NCBI GenBank assembly: GCA_963833885.1
Contig: CAWHZU010000011.1
Coordinates: 62,001 to 126,000 of the forward strand
DNA: 64,000 nucleotides
Reading direction: 5' to 3'
DNA from: JASHPR01 sp963833885
Lineage (GTDB): Bacteria; Actinomycetota; Actinomycetes; Streptosporangiales; Streptosporangiaceae
Shown here: piece after piece, positions 8,098 to 16,309 of the stretch
How positions within the stretch are numbered: position 1 is the first letter of the stretch
How the letters are laid out: each line of letters starts with the position of its first letter
The notes under the pieces: model-generated
The model's input: the letters and a program-made list of their open reading frames with translations, nothing else
Database searches by the model: none
What the model was told of the DNA's origin: nothing
Program-made: the position numbers and the translations under genes

Positions 8098-9132
8098 CTG
8101 ACAAAACGGGCGCTGATCACCGGCATCACCGGCCAGGATGGCTCCTACCTGGCCGAGCATCTGCTCGCCGAGGGGTACGAGGTCTGGGGCCTGGTACGGG
8201 GCCAGGCCAACCCGCGGGTGCGCCGGGTGCGCGAGATCCTCGGCGACATCCGGCTGGTCCGTGGCGACTTGCTGGATCAGGGAAGCCTGATCTCGGCGGT
8301 CGAACGGGTGCAGCCCGACGAGGTCTACAACCTGGCCGCGATCTCGTACGTGCCGATGTCCTGGCAGCAGGCCGAGCTCACCGGCGAGGTCACCGGGCTC
8401 GGCGTGCTCCGGGTGCTCGAGGCGATCCGGGTCTGCAGCGGGATAAATGGGTCGCGCAGTCCTGGGCACGGTCAGATCCGGTTCTACCAGGCGTCGTCCT
8501 CGGAGATGTTCGGCAAGGTGCGGGAGTCGCCGCAGACCGAGCAGACCCCATTCCACCCGCGCAGCCCCTACGGCGTGGCCAAGGCCTACGGCCACCACCT
8601 GACCCAGAACTACCGCGAGTCGTACGGGATGTTCGCCGTGTCCGGCATCTTGTTCAATCACGAGTCGCCGCGCCGGGGCGCAGAGTTCGTCACCCGTAAG
8701 GTGTCGCTCGGCGTTGCCAAGATCAAGCTCGGCTACGAGAAGCAGGTACGCCTGGGCAACATGGGCGCCAGCAGGGACTGGGGGTTCGCCGGCGACTTCG
8801 TGCGCGCGATGCACTCGATGGTTGTGCGGGACGAGCCCACTGACTACGTGGTTGGGACCGGCGTCACGCACGGCGTTGGCGAGCTGGTGGAGCTGGCGTT
8901 CGGCGTGGTGGGCCTCGACTGGCGGGACCACGTGGTCACCGACGCCGCCTTCATCCGGCCCGCCGAGGTAGACCAGCTGTGCGCGAACCCGGCCAAGGCC
9001 GCCGATGAGCTCGGCTGGGAGCCAGCGATCGGCTTCGAGGAGCTGGTGACGATGATGGTCGAGGCCGACATGAAGCTGCTCAGCGAGTCTGGCGGGCACG
9101 CCGAGGACTCGTTCGGCCCGGACGCCTGGTAG
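8098..9132 (+). CDS. gmd: GDP-mannose 4,6-dehydratase, CTG start
   Basis: A 344-residue short-chain dehydrogenase-type enzyme that converts GDP-mannose to GDP-4-keto-6-deoxymannose with bound NADP. The Rossmann motif GITGQDG is at the very N-terminus, the catalytic Thr/Ser region reads YQASSSEMFG, and the YxxxK pair is in SPYGVAKAYGHH. The first ATG/GTG/TTG codon in frame is GTG 8218, which would delete the nucleotide-binding motif. The frame closes upstream at a stop codon at 8023-8025 with no standard start in between. CTG 8098, 6 bases after GGGGAG, is therefore the best start. Confidence 0.92.
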   Translation: MTKRALITGITGQDGSYLAEHLLAEGYEVWGLVRGQANPRVRRVREILGDIRLVRGDLLDQGSLISAVERVQPDEVYNLAAISYVPMSWQQAELTGEVTGLGVLRVLEAIRVCSGINGSRSPGHGQIRFYQASSSEMFGKVRESPQTEQTPFHPRSPYGVAKAYGHHLTQNYRESYGMFAVSGILFNHESPRRGAEFVTRKVSLGVAKIKLGYEKQVRLGNMGASRDWGFAGDFVRAMHSMVVRDEPTDYVVGTGVTHGVGELVELAFGVVGLDWRDHVVTDAAFIRPAEVDQLCANPAKAADELGWEPAIGFEELVTMMVEADMKLLSESGGHAEDSFGPDAW

Positions 9133-9139
9133 CGACGGC

Positions 9140-9916
9140 TCAGGAGACGACGGCGCCGACCGCGGCCCCGATCCCGTAGGTCAGGCCCGCGGCGACGCCG
9201 GCCAGCAGCAGCTGGCGCAGTGCCCCGCGCAAGAACGGGCGGTCGGTGATCCGGGAGACAAGGCCGCCGCCGACGAAGGCGGCGACCGCGGCGAGGACGA
9301 GCGACACCCAGAGCACGCTGAACCCGGCCAGGTACGGAAACAGCGGGATCAGCGCGCCGATCGCGAACGTCACCAGCGAGGCGCCGGCCGCGGTGAGCGG
9401 AGACGGCAGCTCCTCGTAATCCACCCCGAGTTCCTCGCGCACGTGCACCCCGAGCGCCTCTTCCGGGTGCCGGGAAAGCTGCCCAGCCACCTCGTACGCA
9501 AGGTCGGCGTCCACGCCGCGCTTGCGGAAGACCGCCGCTAGTTCCCGCCGCTCCGCCTCGGGGTGGTGCTCGAGCTCATACTGTTCCTTGCGGACCTCGG
9601 CTGCGATCAGCTCGTTCTGCGAGGACACCGAGACGAACTCGCCCGCGGCCATCGAGAACGCCCCGGCCGACAGCCCGGCGAGGCCAGCCAGTACCACCGC
9701 GTGCGCCGAGCCGTGGCCACCGCTCACCCCGGCGATCAGCGATACGTTCGTGACCAAACCATCCATGGAGCCGAACACAGCAGGGCGCAGCCAGCCGCCG
9801 GACACGTCCCGGTGGTGGCCATGGACGTCGTGGCCGTGGACGTCGTGGCTATGCGGCCTGGCGTCCTGGCCGTGCGGCCTCGCGTCCTGGCCATGCCGCT
9901 TGCCGACGGGGAACAT
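9140..9916 (-). CDS. VIT1/CCC1-family Fe/Mn transporter with His-rich N-terminus
   Basis: A 258-residue membrane protein. Helix 1 has GSMDGLVTNVSLIAGVSG and helix 2 GLSAGAFSMAAGEFVSVSSQ, the signatures of vacuolar iron transporter homologues. The cytosolic helical metal-binding segment (KEQYELEHHPEAERRELAAV) is present, then three C-terminal helices. The first 38 residues carry duplicated HGQDARP and HDVHGH units rich in His and Asp, plausible metal ligands. The gene is convergent with gmd (7-base gap). It likely exports or sequesters Fe2+ or Mn2+. Confidence 0.88.
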   Translation of the reverse strand: MFPVGKRHGQDARPHGQDARPHSHDVHGHDVHGHHRDVSGGWLRPAVFGSMDGLVTNVSLIAGVSGGHGSAHAVVLAGLAGLSAGAFSMAAGEFVSVSSQNELIAAEVRKEQYELEHHPEAERRELAAVFRKRGVDADLAYEVAGQLSRHPEEALGVHVREELGVDYEELPSPLTAAGASLVTFAIGALIPLFPYLAGFSVLWVSLVLAAVAAFVGGGLVSRITDRPFLRGALRQLLLAGVAAGLTYGIGAAVGAVVS

Positions 9917-9943
9917 TTGCCCATTATTCCCTGCCCGCGTCGC

Positions 9944-11440
9944 TCACCAGGCCAGACCGCCGGTTCGGAGCACGCCGAGGATGCGCTCGATGTCCTCACC
10001 GAACGGCCGGTCCCCGCCGACCGGGCCCACGATCCCGGCCAGCCGCGTCAGCACCTGATGGCATCCGTCCGGCGCGTTCCGCTGGGACAGCGAGCAGGCC
10101 TGGTACCCGGCCAGCAGCTCGCACGCGGTGACCGCTGCGGCGTGGTGCACCGCGCCACGCAGCGCCTCGGCAGCCTCCCAGGCGAAGGACTGCACATCCT
10201 CCTGGCCGCCGGAGGTCTCGGCGAGCCCGACCGGCGCCGGAACGCAGAGCCGGCGCAGCGCGTGGACCTCGCCGACGGCGCGCTTGTGCACGGCGACGAG
10301 CCCGGCGTCCGGGCCCGGCCGCGCGGCGAGCTGGGCGGGCAGGCCGGTCACCCGGGTGTCGAGCAGCCGGTGCAGGCGCGCCGCCGAGACCTCGGCTGCG
10401 TGCGCGAGCGCCGCTGTGAGCAGGTCGCAGTGCGCAGCAAGGTCGATGCCGTGGAACCCGGCGGTGCCCAAGAACGTACCGTCGAGAAACGCCGGCGAGT
10501 CGGTCACGCCAGTGAGCGCGCGCTCGGTCGATGCCGCCAGCGCTTCGCACGCCCGCAGCACGTGCGCGAGGACCGGGCCGGCCACCCGGAATGATACCGG
10601 CGCCTGCAGGGAGCGCGGCTCGGGCAGAGCGCCGACCGCCGCGCGGAGGCGCCCGAGCACGTCGGCCAGGATGTCGTCGCCTCGCGCGCACGCGGCAGCG
10701 TAGGGGTCGCGGGGCGCGCCGGCCGCGGCGATCGACAGCGCCGCCGCCGACTCCATCGCCCCCTCCAGCGCGCCGGCCTCGGCCAGCCGCATCAGGCACA
10801 GCGCGGTTGTCCCCGGCACCCCCGCTAGCAGCGCGTGCCCTTCCCGCGGGCCCAGCCGGTACTCCCCGTGGCCACGGTCGCGCAGCGCCTCGCGGGCGGC
10901 CATGGTGCCGCCACTCCGGTCCAGCACATGGCCAATCCCGACAAGGGGCCCGAACGCATGAGCGAGGGGTATGATCTCGCCTGCGCTGCCCACCCCGGTA
11001 CGCGGGACCGCCGGGACGACGCCGGACTCCAGCAGGCCGGCCAGCTCCCGGCACAGCCCGGCGGACACGCCGGAGTCGCCGGACAGGAACGTGCGCAGCC
11101 GGACCGCGATGACAGCCCGCGCGTCGGCCGCGTCCAGCCAGGGCGGGCCCCCGGTCGCCCGGGCCAGCAGCAGGTTGCGCTGATGCGCGAGCTGCTCGGG
11201 TCCGGTGAGGCGGACGCCGGCCAGCGCGCCCATACCGGTGTTCACGCCGTAGACCGGATCGCCGCTGCGCAGCACCTCCCGTGCCGCACGGCACTGCCGG
11301 TCAACCTCCGCAAGCAGCGCGGGTGCGAGCTCGATCCGCTGCCCGGCCGCGGTCCGCCGGATCAGCCCGGCGTCCAGATCACCGGGTGCCGCGATCACGA
11401 TGGCCGGCGTGGCCGGGCCTCCGGCCGCCCGCATGGTCAC
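9944..11440 (-). CDS. HAL/PAL-fold protein with altered MIO triad and active site
   Basis: A 498-residue member of the aromatic amino-acid ammonia-lyase superfamily, full length, with clear family landmarks: VYGVNTGMG (the YGVNTGFG loop with catalytic Tyr), LAHQRNLL, IPLAHAFGPLVGIG, the FHGIDLA segment and GGQEDVQSF. The Ala-Ser-Gly triad that cyclises into the MIO cofactor reads Ser152-Ala153-Gly154 (VGSAGEI; codons at 10979-10987). The HAL histidine in the NLVLSHA segment is replaced (NLLLARA), the LINGT element with its catalytic Asn is LLAGV, and YSLR is RSLQ. A normal histidine ammonia-lyase activity is therefore unlikely. GTG 11440 overlaps the OCD stop (GTGA), and it is the last gene of an ABC-transporter operon. 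Confidence 0.85.
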   Translation of the reverse strand: MTMRAAGGPATPAIVIAAPGDLDAGLIRRTAAGQRIELAPALLAEVDRQCRAAREVLRSGDPVYGVNTGMGALAGVRLTGPEQLAHQRNLLLARATGGPPWLDAADARAVIAVRLRTFLSGDSGVSAGLCRELAGLLESGVVPAVPRTGVGSAGEIIPLAHAFGPLVGIGHVLDRSGGTMAAREALRDRGHGEYRLGPREGHALLAGVPGTTALCLMRLAEAGALEGAMESAAALSIAAAGAPRDPYAAACARGDDILADVLGRLRAAVGALPEPRSLQAPVSFRVAGPVLAHVLRACEALAASTERALTGVTDSPAFLDGTFLGTAGFHGIDLAAHCDLLTAALAHAAEVSAARLHRLLDTRVTGLPAQLAARPGPDAGLVAVHKRAVGEVHALRRLCVPAPVGLAETSGGQEDVQSFAWEAAEALRGAVHHAAAVTACELLAGYQACSLSQRNAPDGCHQVLTRLAGIVGPVGGDRPFGEDIERILGVLRTGGLAW

Positions 11441-12465
11441 CGGTAGCGCAGCATCGTGCCGATACCGGCCTGCTCGGCCCGGCGCAGGATCAGCGCGCCG
11501 ACGGCGATATCCAGGATGGACAGGCCCCGGTGCCAGAGCAGGATGCGCTCGTCGGGACGTTCCCGCCCCGGGCGAAGGCCGGCCACGATCTGGCCCAGCT
11601 CGGCGTGCAGGGACCCGGCCGACAGCCGGCCGCTGTCCACGTGCGGCCGCAGCGCGCCGAACCGGCCGGACTGCGCCTCCCGCCAGTCGTCGACGACGAC
11701 CTTGTCCATCACGTCGAGCAGGTCAAGCTCGACGGCGGTGATCGTGCCGTAGGGAACAACGAACGCGCCGGGCCGGACCGCCCCGGTGCGCAGCAGCGGC
11801 TCGGGCGCGGTCAGCCGGGAGGCCTCGACCAGGATGTCGGCGCCGTCGAACGCCTCGTCCGCGGTAACGGTGACCCGCACCGGGGTGCCGGTGACGTCGG
11901 CCAGCTGCCGCGCGAAAGCCTCCCGTGACTCCGGCCGGCGGCTGGTCACCCTGATCTCGTCGAGATCGAACATCTCGTCAAGCAGGACGACATTCCAGAA
12001 CGCGGTTCCGCGGGCGCCGACGTGCCCCAGCACCCGCGCGCCCGGCCGGGCCAGGTACCTGGCGCCGACGGCGGTCATCGCGCCGGTCCGGCAGGCGGTG
12101 ATCAGCGTGGCGTCCATGATCGACAGCGGTATCCCGGTGCCGGGGTCGTAGAGCGTCAGCAGCCCGAGCTCGCTGGGCAGTCCGCGGGCGTAATTGTCCA
12201 CGAAGTCGCCGACCACCTTGACCCCGGACAGGCCGCCCGCCCCAAGCCCTGGCAGGTGCCCGCGGAGCACGTTGAAATGGCCGGCGCGCCCGTCGCCGGG
12301 TACCAGGTGCACCCGCGGCTCGAACACGGCGCGGCCCTCGCCGTGAGCGAGGACCGCGCCTTCCACGGCAGCGACGATCTCGGCACCGACCAGGCCGAGT
12401 GCGTCGATGTCAGGACCGGACAGGAACCGGATCCACAGGCCCGAGTCCGCGGCCCGCTGGTCCAC
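11437..12465 (-). CDS. Ornithine cyclodeaminase/mu-crystallin family protein
   Basis: A 342-residue protein with the OCD substrate region (GLSGVKVVGDFVDNYARGLP, then LTLYDPGTGIPLSIMDATLITACRTGA) and an NAD(P)-binding Rossmann motif (VLGHVGARGTAF). The family includes ornithine cyclodeaminase, alanine dehydrogenase and ketimine or imine reductases. The usual short motif GAKV appears here as GVKV. It lies between the binding-protein gene (15-base gap) and the HAL-fold gene (4-base overlap). A role in reducing or cyclising an imine or amino acid brought in by the transporter is inferred. Start is GTG 12465. Confidence 0.87.
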   Translation of the reverse strand: MDQRAADSGLWIRFLSGPDIDALGLVGAEIVAAVEGAVLAHGEGRAVFEPRVHLVPGDGRAGHFNVLRGHLPGLGAGGLSGVKVVGDFVDNYARGLPSELGLLTLYDPGTGIPLSIMDATLITACRTGAMTAVGARYLARPGARVLGHVGARGTAFWNVVLLDEMFDLDEIRVTSRRPESREAFARQLADVTGTPVRVTVTADEAFDGADILVEASRLTAPEPLLRTGAVRPGAFVVPYGTITAVELDLLDVMDKVVVDDWREAQSGRFGALRPHVDSGRLSAGSLHAELGQIVAGLRPGRERPDERILLWHRGLSILDIAVGALILRRAEQAGIGTMLRYR

Positions 12466-12480
12466 GACGGCGTGCGCGGG

Positions 12481-14172
12481 TCAGCTCTTGGTCGCGTCGT
12501 ACAGGAAGATGTGGCCGATCGCGGTCGGGTAGGCGCCGCTCACGGTCTTCGCGGTGGCCGTCAGGTAGTTGTAGAAGTAGCCGTAGATGATGGGGGTCTG
12601 GTCCAGCAGCAGGGTCTCGATCTTCCCGGCGATCGTCTTCTGGGTCGACAGGTCCACGGTGGCGATGTACTGGCTGACCAGGCTGTCGTACTGCGAATTG
12701 CTGAAGTGCGCCGCGTTCCACGGACCGGTCCCGGTCTTGGCGTTCGTGGTTTGCAGCGGAGCGGTCAGGAACACGTTCGGCACGCTGCGGTGCCCGTAGT
12801 CCACCAGGCTCATCGTGGCGTCGAGCCAGTCCGAGTTGCCGAAGGTGGCCTTGCCGTAGTAGGCGGACGAGCTCTCGATCGTGAGCCCGATGGTTACCCC
12901 GATCGCCTTCGCCGACTCCGCGACGATCTGGGCGTACTCCGGGATCTCCAGGAACTGCTCGGTGGTGAGATGGGTGCTGAACCCGTTCGAGTGGCCGGCG
13001 GCCGCCAGCAGCGACTTCGCCTTCGCGATGTTCTGGGTCCGCTGCGCGACGCTGGTGTTCGTCGACGGGAAGACCGGGGCGAATGGGCTGTCGTTCCCGA
13101 CGTCCGCGAAACCCTTGAACAGCGCCTTGACGATCGCCGGACGGTCCAGCGTGAGCGCGATCGCCTGGCGCACCCGCGGGTCGGTGAACGGTGCCTGATC
13201 GCAGCGCATGGACAGTTCGCGGTGCGCGCTGGACTTCAGCTTGATGATGTTGTACGGGGCGCCGGAGACGAGCAGCTGCTCCGCGCCGGCCACCGCGAAC
13301 TGCCCTACCACGTCGATCGACCCGTTGGACAGCGCGAGGATCTCCGGCGTCTGGTCGGCGTAGAACGTGAACTGGGTCTCGGCCGGCTTCGCCTTGGTGC
13401 CCCAGTACTGCTCATTCCTGGTGAACGACGCGCCGACCTTGGGCGTGTAGCTCTTCAGCACGAACGGCCCGGTCCCGAGGAACGAGCTCTGCCAGCTCGC
13501 CGGGTTGTAGCCGTTGGGGATGATGATCATGTTGTAGTTGTCGGAGGAGGTCAGGTACGGGAAGTTCCCGTTCGGGGCCGCGAGGTGGAAGGCGACCGTG
13601 AAGTCGTCGACCTTCTTCACGCCGGACGGGGTAAGCACGCCGCCGAAGTTGGACAGCGCGTTCGATGCGTTCTTCGGGTTGGACTGGAGCTGGTAGGTGT
13701 ACACGACGTCGTCCGCCGTGAGCGCCTTGCCGTTATGGAACTTGACGCCTTGGCGGATCTTGAATGTCCACACGTCCGCGGTGGAGTTCGCGGACCAGCT
13801 CTCGGCGAGCACCGGCTTCAGCACCAGGGTCTGGGTGGACAGGCAGAGGTACTCACCGGTCTGGGCCAGCATGTCCAGGCCGCCCTGGTCGGCCACGGTC
13901 AGCGGGTTGATCGCCGCGGTCGGCGTGACGATTCCCACCTTGATCGTCGCCCCGGCCTTGCCGGCCGACGTGCTCGGCGACGACGACGAGCCCGTGCTGC
14001 CGCACGCCGAGACGACCGCGCCGAGCAGCGGCAGCGATATCCCGACGACCGAGCCGCGCCGGATGAAGTCGCGGCGCGACATCCTCCCGGCGGCGAACTC
14101 GTCGATGACATGGTTCGCGACGTCGCCCTGGCCTTCTCTCAGCCTGCTGAGGCGGCGGTGGTCTGCGTTCAC
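12481..14172 (-). CDS. ABC transporter substrate-binding lipoprotein (SBP_bac_5, peptide/opine type)
   Basis: A 563-residue extracytoplasmic binding protein. The N-terminus has a Tat-like SRRDFIRRG motif, a hydrophobic stretch and a lipobox ending VVSAC, then a Ser/Gly linker. The mature part has family-5 signatures (AESWSANSTADVWTFKIRQG, VKFHNGKALTADDVVYTYQ, FTDPRVRQAIALTLDRPAIV). GTG 14172 follows AGGGAGGA. Unusually, a 36-residue cytosolic extension (NADHRRLSRLREGQGDVANH and following) precedes the Tat motif. The ligand is unknown; oligopeptides, opines or modified amino acids are typical. It lies 76 bases after the ATPase gene. Confidence 0.9.
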   Translation of the reverse strand: MNADHRRLSRLREGQGDVANHVIDEFAAGRMSRRDFIRRGSVVGISLPLLGAVVSACGSTGSSSSPSTSAGKAGATIKVGIVTPTAAINPLTVADQGGLDMLAQTGEYLCLSTQTLVLKPVLAESWSANSTADVWTFKIRQGVKFHNGKALTADDVVYTYQLQSNPKNASNALSNFGGVLTPSGVKKVDDFTVAFHLAAPNGNFPYLTSSDNYNMIIIPNGYNPASWQSSFLGTGPFVLKSYTPKVGASFTRNEQYWGTKAKPAETQFTFYADQTPEILALSNGSIDVVGQFAVAGAEQLLVSGAPYNIIKLKSSAHRELSMRCDQAPFTDPRVRQAIALTLDRPAIVKALFKGFADVGNDSPFAPVFPSTNTSVAQRTQNIAKAKSLLAAAGHSNGFSTHLTTEQFLEIPEYAQIVAESAKAIGVTIGLTIESSSAYYGKATFGNSDWLDATMSLVDYGHRSVPNVFLTAPLQTTNAKTGTGPWNAAHFSNSQYDSLVSQYIATVDLSTQKTIAGKIETLLLDQTPIIYGYFYNYLTATAKTVSGAYPTAIGHIFLYDATKS

Positions 14173-14248
14173 GGGGATCCTCCCTAGCTCACCGGGCGCG
14201 CATGCGGGCCGGTGTGAGTGAGAAAGCTACGTTCATTGCGGGGGCTTG

Positions 14249-16309
14249 TCACGGCGCCTGCCCGACACGCTGCAGGACTGTTAGCTGATCGATGGGAATG
14301 TGACAGCTCATCAGGTGGCCGGGCGCGACCTCGCGCAGCGGCGGCTCGGTCGACTCGCATTCTCCGGTGGGCAGCCTGCGCGGGCAGCGGGTGTGGAACA
14401 CGCAGCCGGACGGCGGGTTCGCCGCCGACGGGATCTCGCCCTGCAGCCGGATCCGTTCTGGGCGCTGACCGTCGAGACTCGGCACGGCCGAGAGCAGCGC
14501 TTCTGTGTACGGGTGGTGCGGCCCGGCGAACACGGTCTCGGCCGGGCCGACCTCCATGATGCGGCCGAGGTAGAGAACGGCGATCCGGTCGGACAGGTAC
14601 CGCACCAGGCCAAGGTCGTGCGAGATGAACAGGTACGTGACCCGCTCCTTGGCCTGCAGGTCGACCAGCAGGTTGAGGATCGCCGCCTGCACCGACACGT
14701 CCAGCGCGGAGGTTGGCTCGTCGCAGACCACGATGCGCGGGCCGCCGGCGAAGGCCCGGGCGATCGCCACTCGCTGCTTCAGCCCGCCGGAAAGCTGGCT
14801 GGGGCGCAGCGACAGCTGGCGCTCCTCCATACGGACCGACCGGACCAGGTCGGCCAGGCGCTCGCGCAGACGCGCCCCGGACAGGCCGGCCAGCCGGGAC
14901 AGCGGCTGGCTGATCAGGCGCCGCACCGTGTGGCGGCGGTTGAGTGCGGAGTCCGGATTCTGGAACACGATCTGCAGCGCCTTCAGCTGCTCCCGGGAGC
15001 GACGCCGCGCGTCGGGAGCCACCGGCTCGCCGTCCAGATCGATGATCGAGCCTTCGTCCGGCGGGATCAGGCCGAGCAGCGCGCGGGCCAGGGTCGTCTT
15101 GCCGCTGCCGGACTCGCCGACCAGGCCGAGCGTCTCGCCGAGTTCCAGGCTCAGGTCGACGTCGACCAGGGCCTTGACCGCCTCGCCTCGCGATCCGAAC
15201 GTCTTCGACAGCCGTTCGAGCCGCACGACCGGCCGGTCGGCGTCGCGTACCGGGGGGATATCCAGGTTGACCGGGGTGTTCCTGGGCAGGTCCTCGGTCT
15301 GTTCGTGCAGGTAGCAGCGCGACGTACGGCCGTCGCCGACGGGGAAGGCCGGCGGCGGGGCGGCCCGGCACTGCTCCTCGGCGATCGGGCAGCGCGGGGC
15401 GAAGATGCATCCCTCTGGCTCGTCGCCCGGTGTAGGCAGGAAGCCGGGGATCGTGTCGAGACGCCCGTGGTCCTTGCGCTGGCCGCGCCGGGGGATGCAG
15501 CGCAGCAGGCCGACCGTGTAGGGGTGGCGCGGCCGGTCGAACACCTCGCGGGCCGGGCCCTCCTCGATCAGCTCCCCGGCGTACAGGACGCCGACCCGGT
15601 CGCACATCTTGGCGATCACCGCGAGGTTGTGGCTGATGAACAGCACCGAGGTGGCGAACTCCGTGCGCAGCCCGGCGATCAGGTCCAGCACCTCGGCCTC
15701 GACGGTCGCGTCGAGCGCGGTCGTCGGCTCGTCCAGGATCAGCAGGGAAGGCTCGGCGGCCAGCGCCATCGCGATCACAGCGCGCTGCGCCATCCCGCCG
15801 GACAGCTCGTGCGGGTAGCGGTCCATCACCCGGTGCGGGTCCGAGATCTGCACCTTGCGGAGCATGCCCTCGGCTTTTTCCATCGCCTCGGCGCGGTGCA
15901 GGCCGGCGATCTCATACACCTCGGCAACCTGCCGGCCGACCTTGATCGATGGGTTCAGCGCCCGGCCGGGCTCCTGGTACACCATGGACACCGTGCGGGC
16001 CCGCAGGCCGCGCAGGGCCGCGTTGCCCATGGCCAGCGGGTCAGCGCCGTTGATGCGGATAGTGCCCGCGCTGACCCGGCCATTGCGCGGCAGGTACCTG
16101 GTGAGGGCGAGCGCCACGGTGGACTTGCCGGACCCCGACTCGCCCACCAGGCCGTAGGACTCGCCGCTGCCGATCTGGAACGACACGTCGCGCAGGGCGC
16201 GCCGGTCCTGGCCGCGCACCCGGTAGGTGACGTCCAGGTGCTCGACCGCCACGGCCGGGCCCGTCCCGCCCGCGGCGCCCGGAGCCGCCGTGGTATCCGC
16301 CGCGGTCAC
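14249..16309 (-). CDS. Double ABC ATPase, DppD-DppF fusion
   Basis: A 686-residue fusion of two complete nucleotide-binding domains. Domain 1 has Walker A GESGSGKST, signature LSGGMAQR and Walker B LLILDEPTTALD. Domain 2 has GESGSGKTT, LSGGLKQR and IVVCDEPTSALD. Each is followed by an oligopeptide/dipeptide C-terminal Cys cluster (GCIFAPRCPIAEEQC and GCVFHTRCPRRLPTGEC). GTG 16309 overlaps the permease stop (GTGA), so the longer open frame to 16399 is not used. It powers the permease pair encoded upstream. Confidence 0.93.
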   Translation of the reverse strand: MTAADTTAAPGAAGGTGPAVAVEHLDVTYRVRGQDRRALRDVSFQIGSGESYGLVGESGSGKSTVALALTRYLPRNGRVSAGTIRINGADPLAMGNAALRGLRARTVSMVYQEPGRALNPSIKVGRQVAEVYEIAGLHRAEAMEKAEGMLRKVQISDPHRVMDRYPHELSGGMAQRAVIAMALAAEPSLLILDEPTTALDATVEAEVLDLIAGLRTEFATSVLFISHNLAVIAKMCDRVGVLYAGELIEEGPAREVFDRPRHPYTVGLLRCIPRRGQRKDHGRLDTIPGFLPTPGDEPEGCIFAPRCPIAEEQCRAAPPPAFPVGDGRTSRCYLHEQTEDLPRNTPVNLDIPPVRDADRPVVRLERLSKTFGSRGEAVKALVDVDLSLELGETLGLVGESGSGKTTLARALLGLIPPDEGSIIDLDGEPVAPDARRRSREQLKALQIVFQNPDSALNRRHTVRRLISQPLSRLAGLSGARLRERLADLVRSVRMEERQLSLRPSQLSGGLKQRVAIARAFAGGPRIVVCDEPTSALDVSVQAAILNLLVDLQAKERVTYLFISHDLGLVRYLSDRIAVLYLGRIMEVGPAETVFAGPHHPYTEALLSAVPSLDGQRPERIRLQGEIPSAANPPSGCVFHTRCPRRLPTGECESTEPPLREVAPGHLMSCHIPIDQLTVLQRVGQAP

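Noticed and set aside
8218..9132. GTG 8218 as the start of the GDP-mannose dehydratase
   Set aside because: It would remove the N-terminal nucleotide-binding motif, leaving an inactive protein.
9944..11440. Annotation as hutH because of the nearby hut genes
   Set aside because: It is in a different, oppositely oriented operon, and the MIO triad and substrate residues are changed.
12022..14187. 721-codon open frame antisense to the substrate-binding protein gene
   Set aside because: It is a GC-skew shadow: the product is Arg/Gly/Val/His-rich, lacks any domain, and the sense strand has an unambiguous binding protein with a signal peptide.
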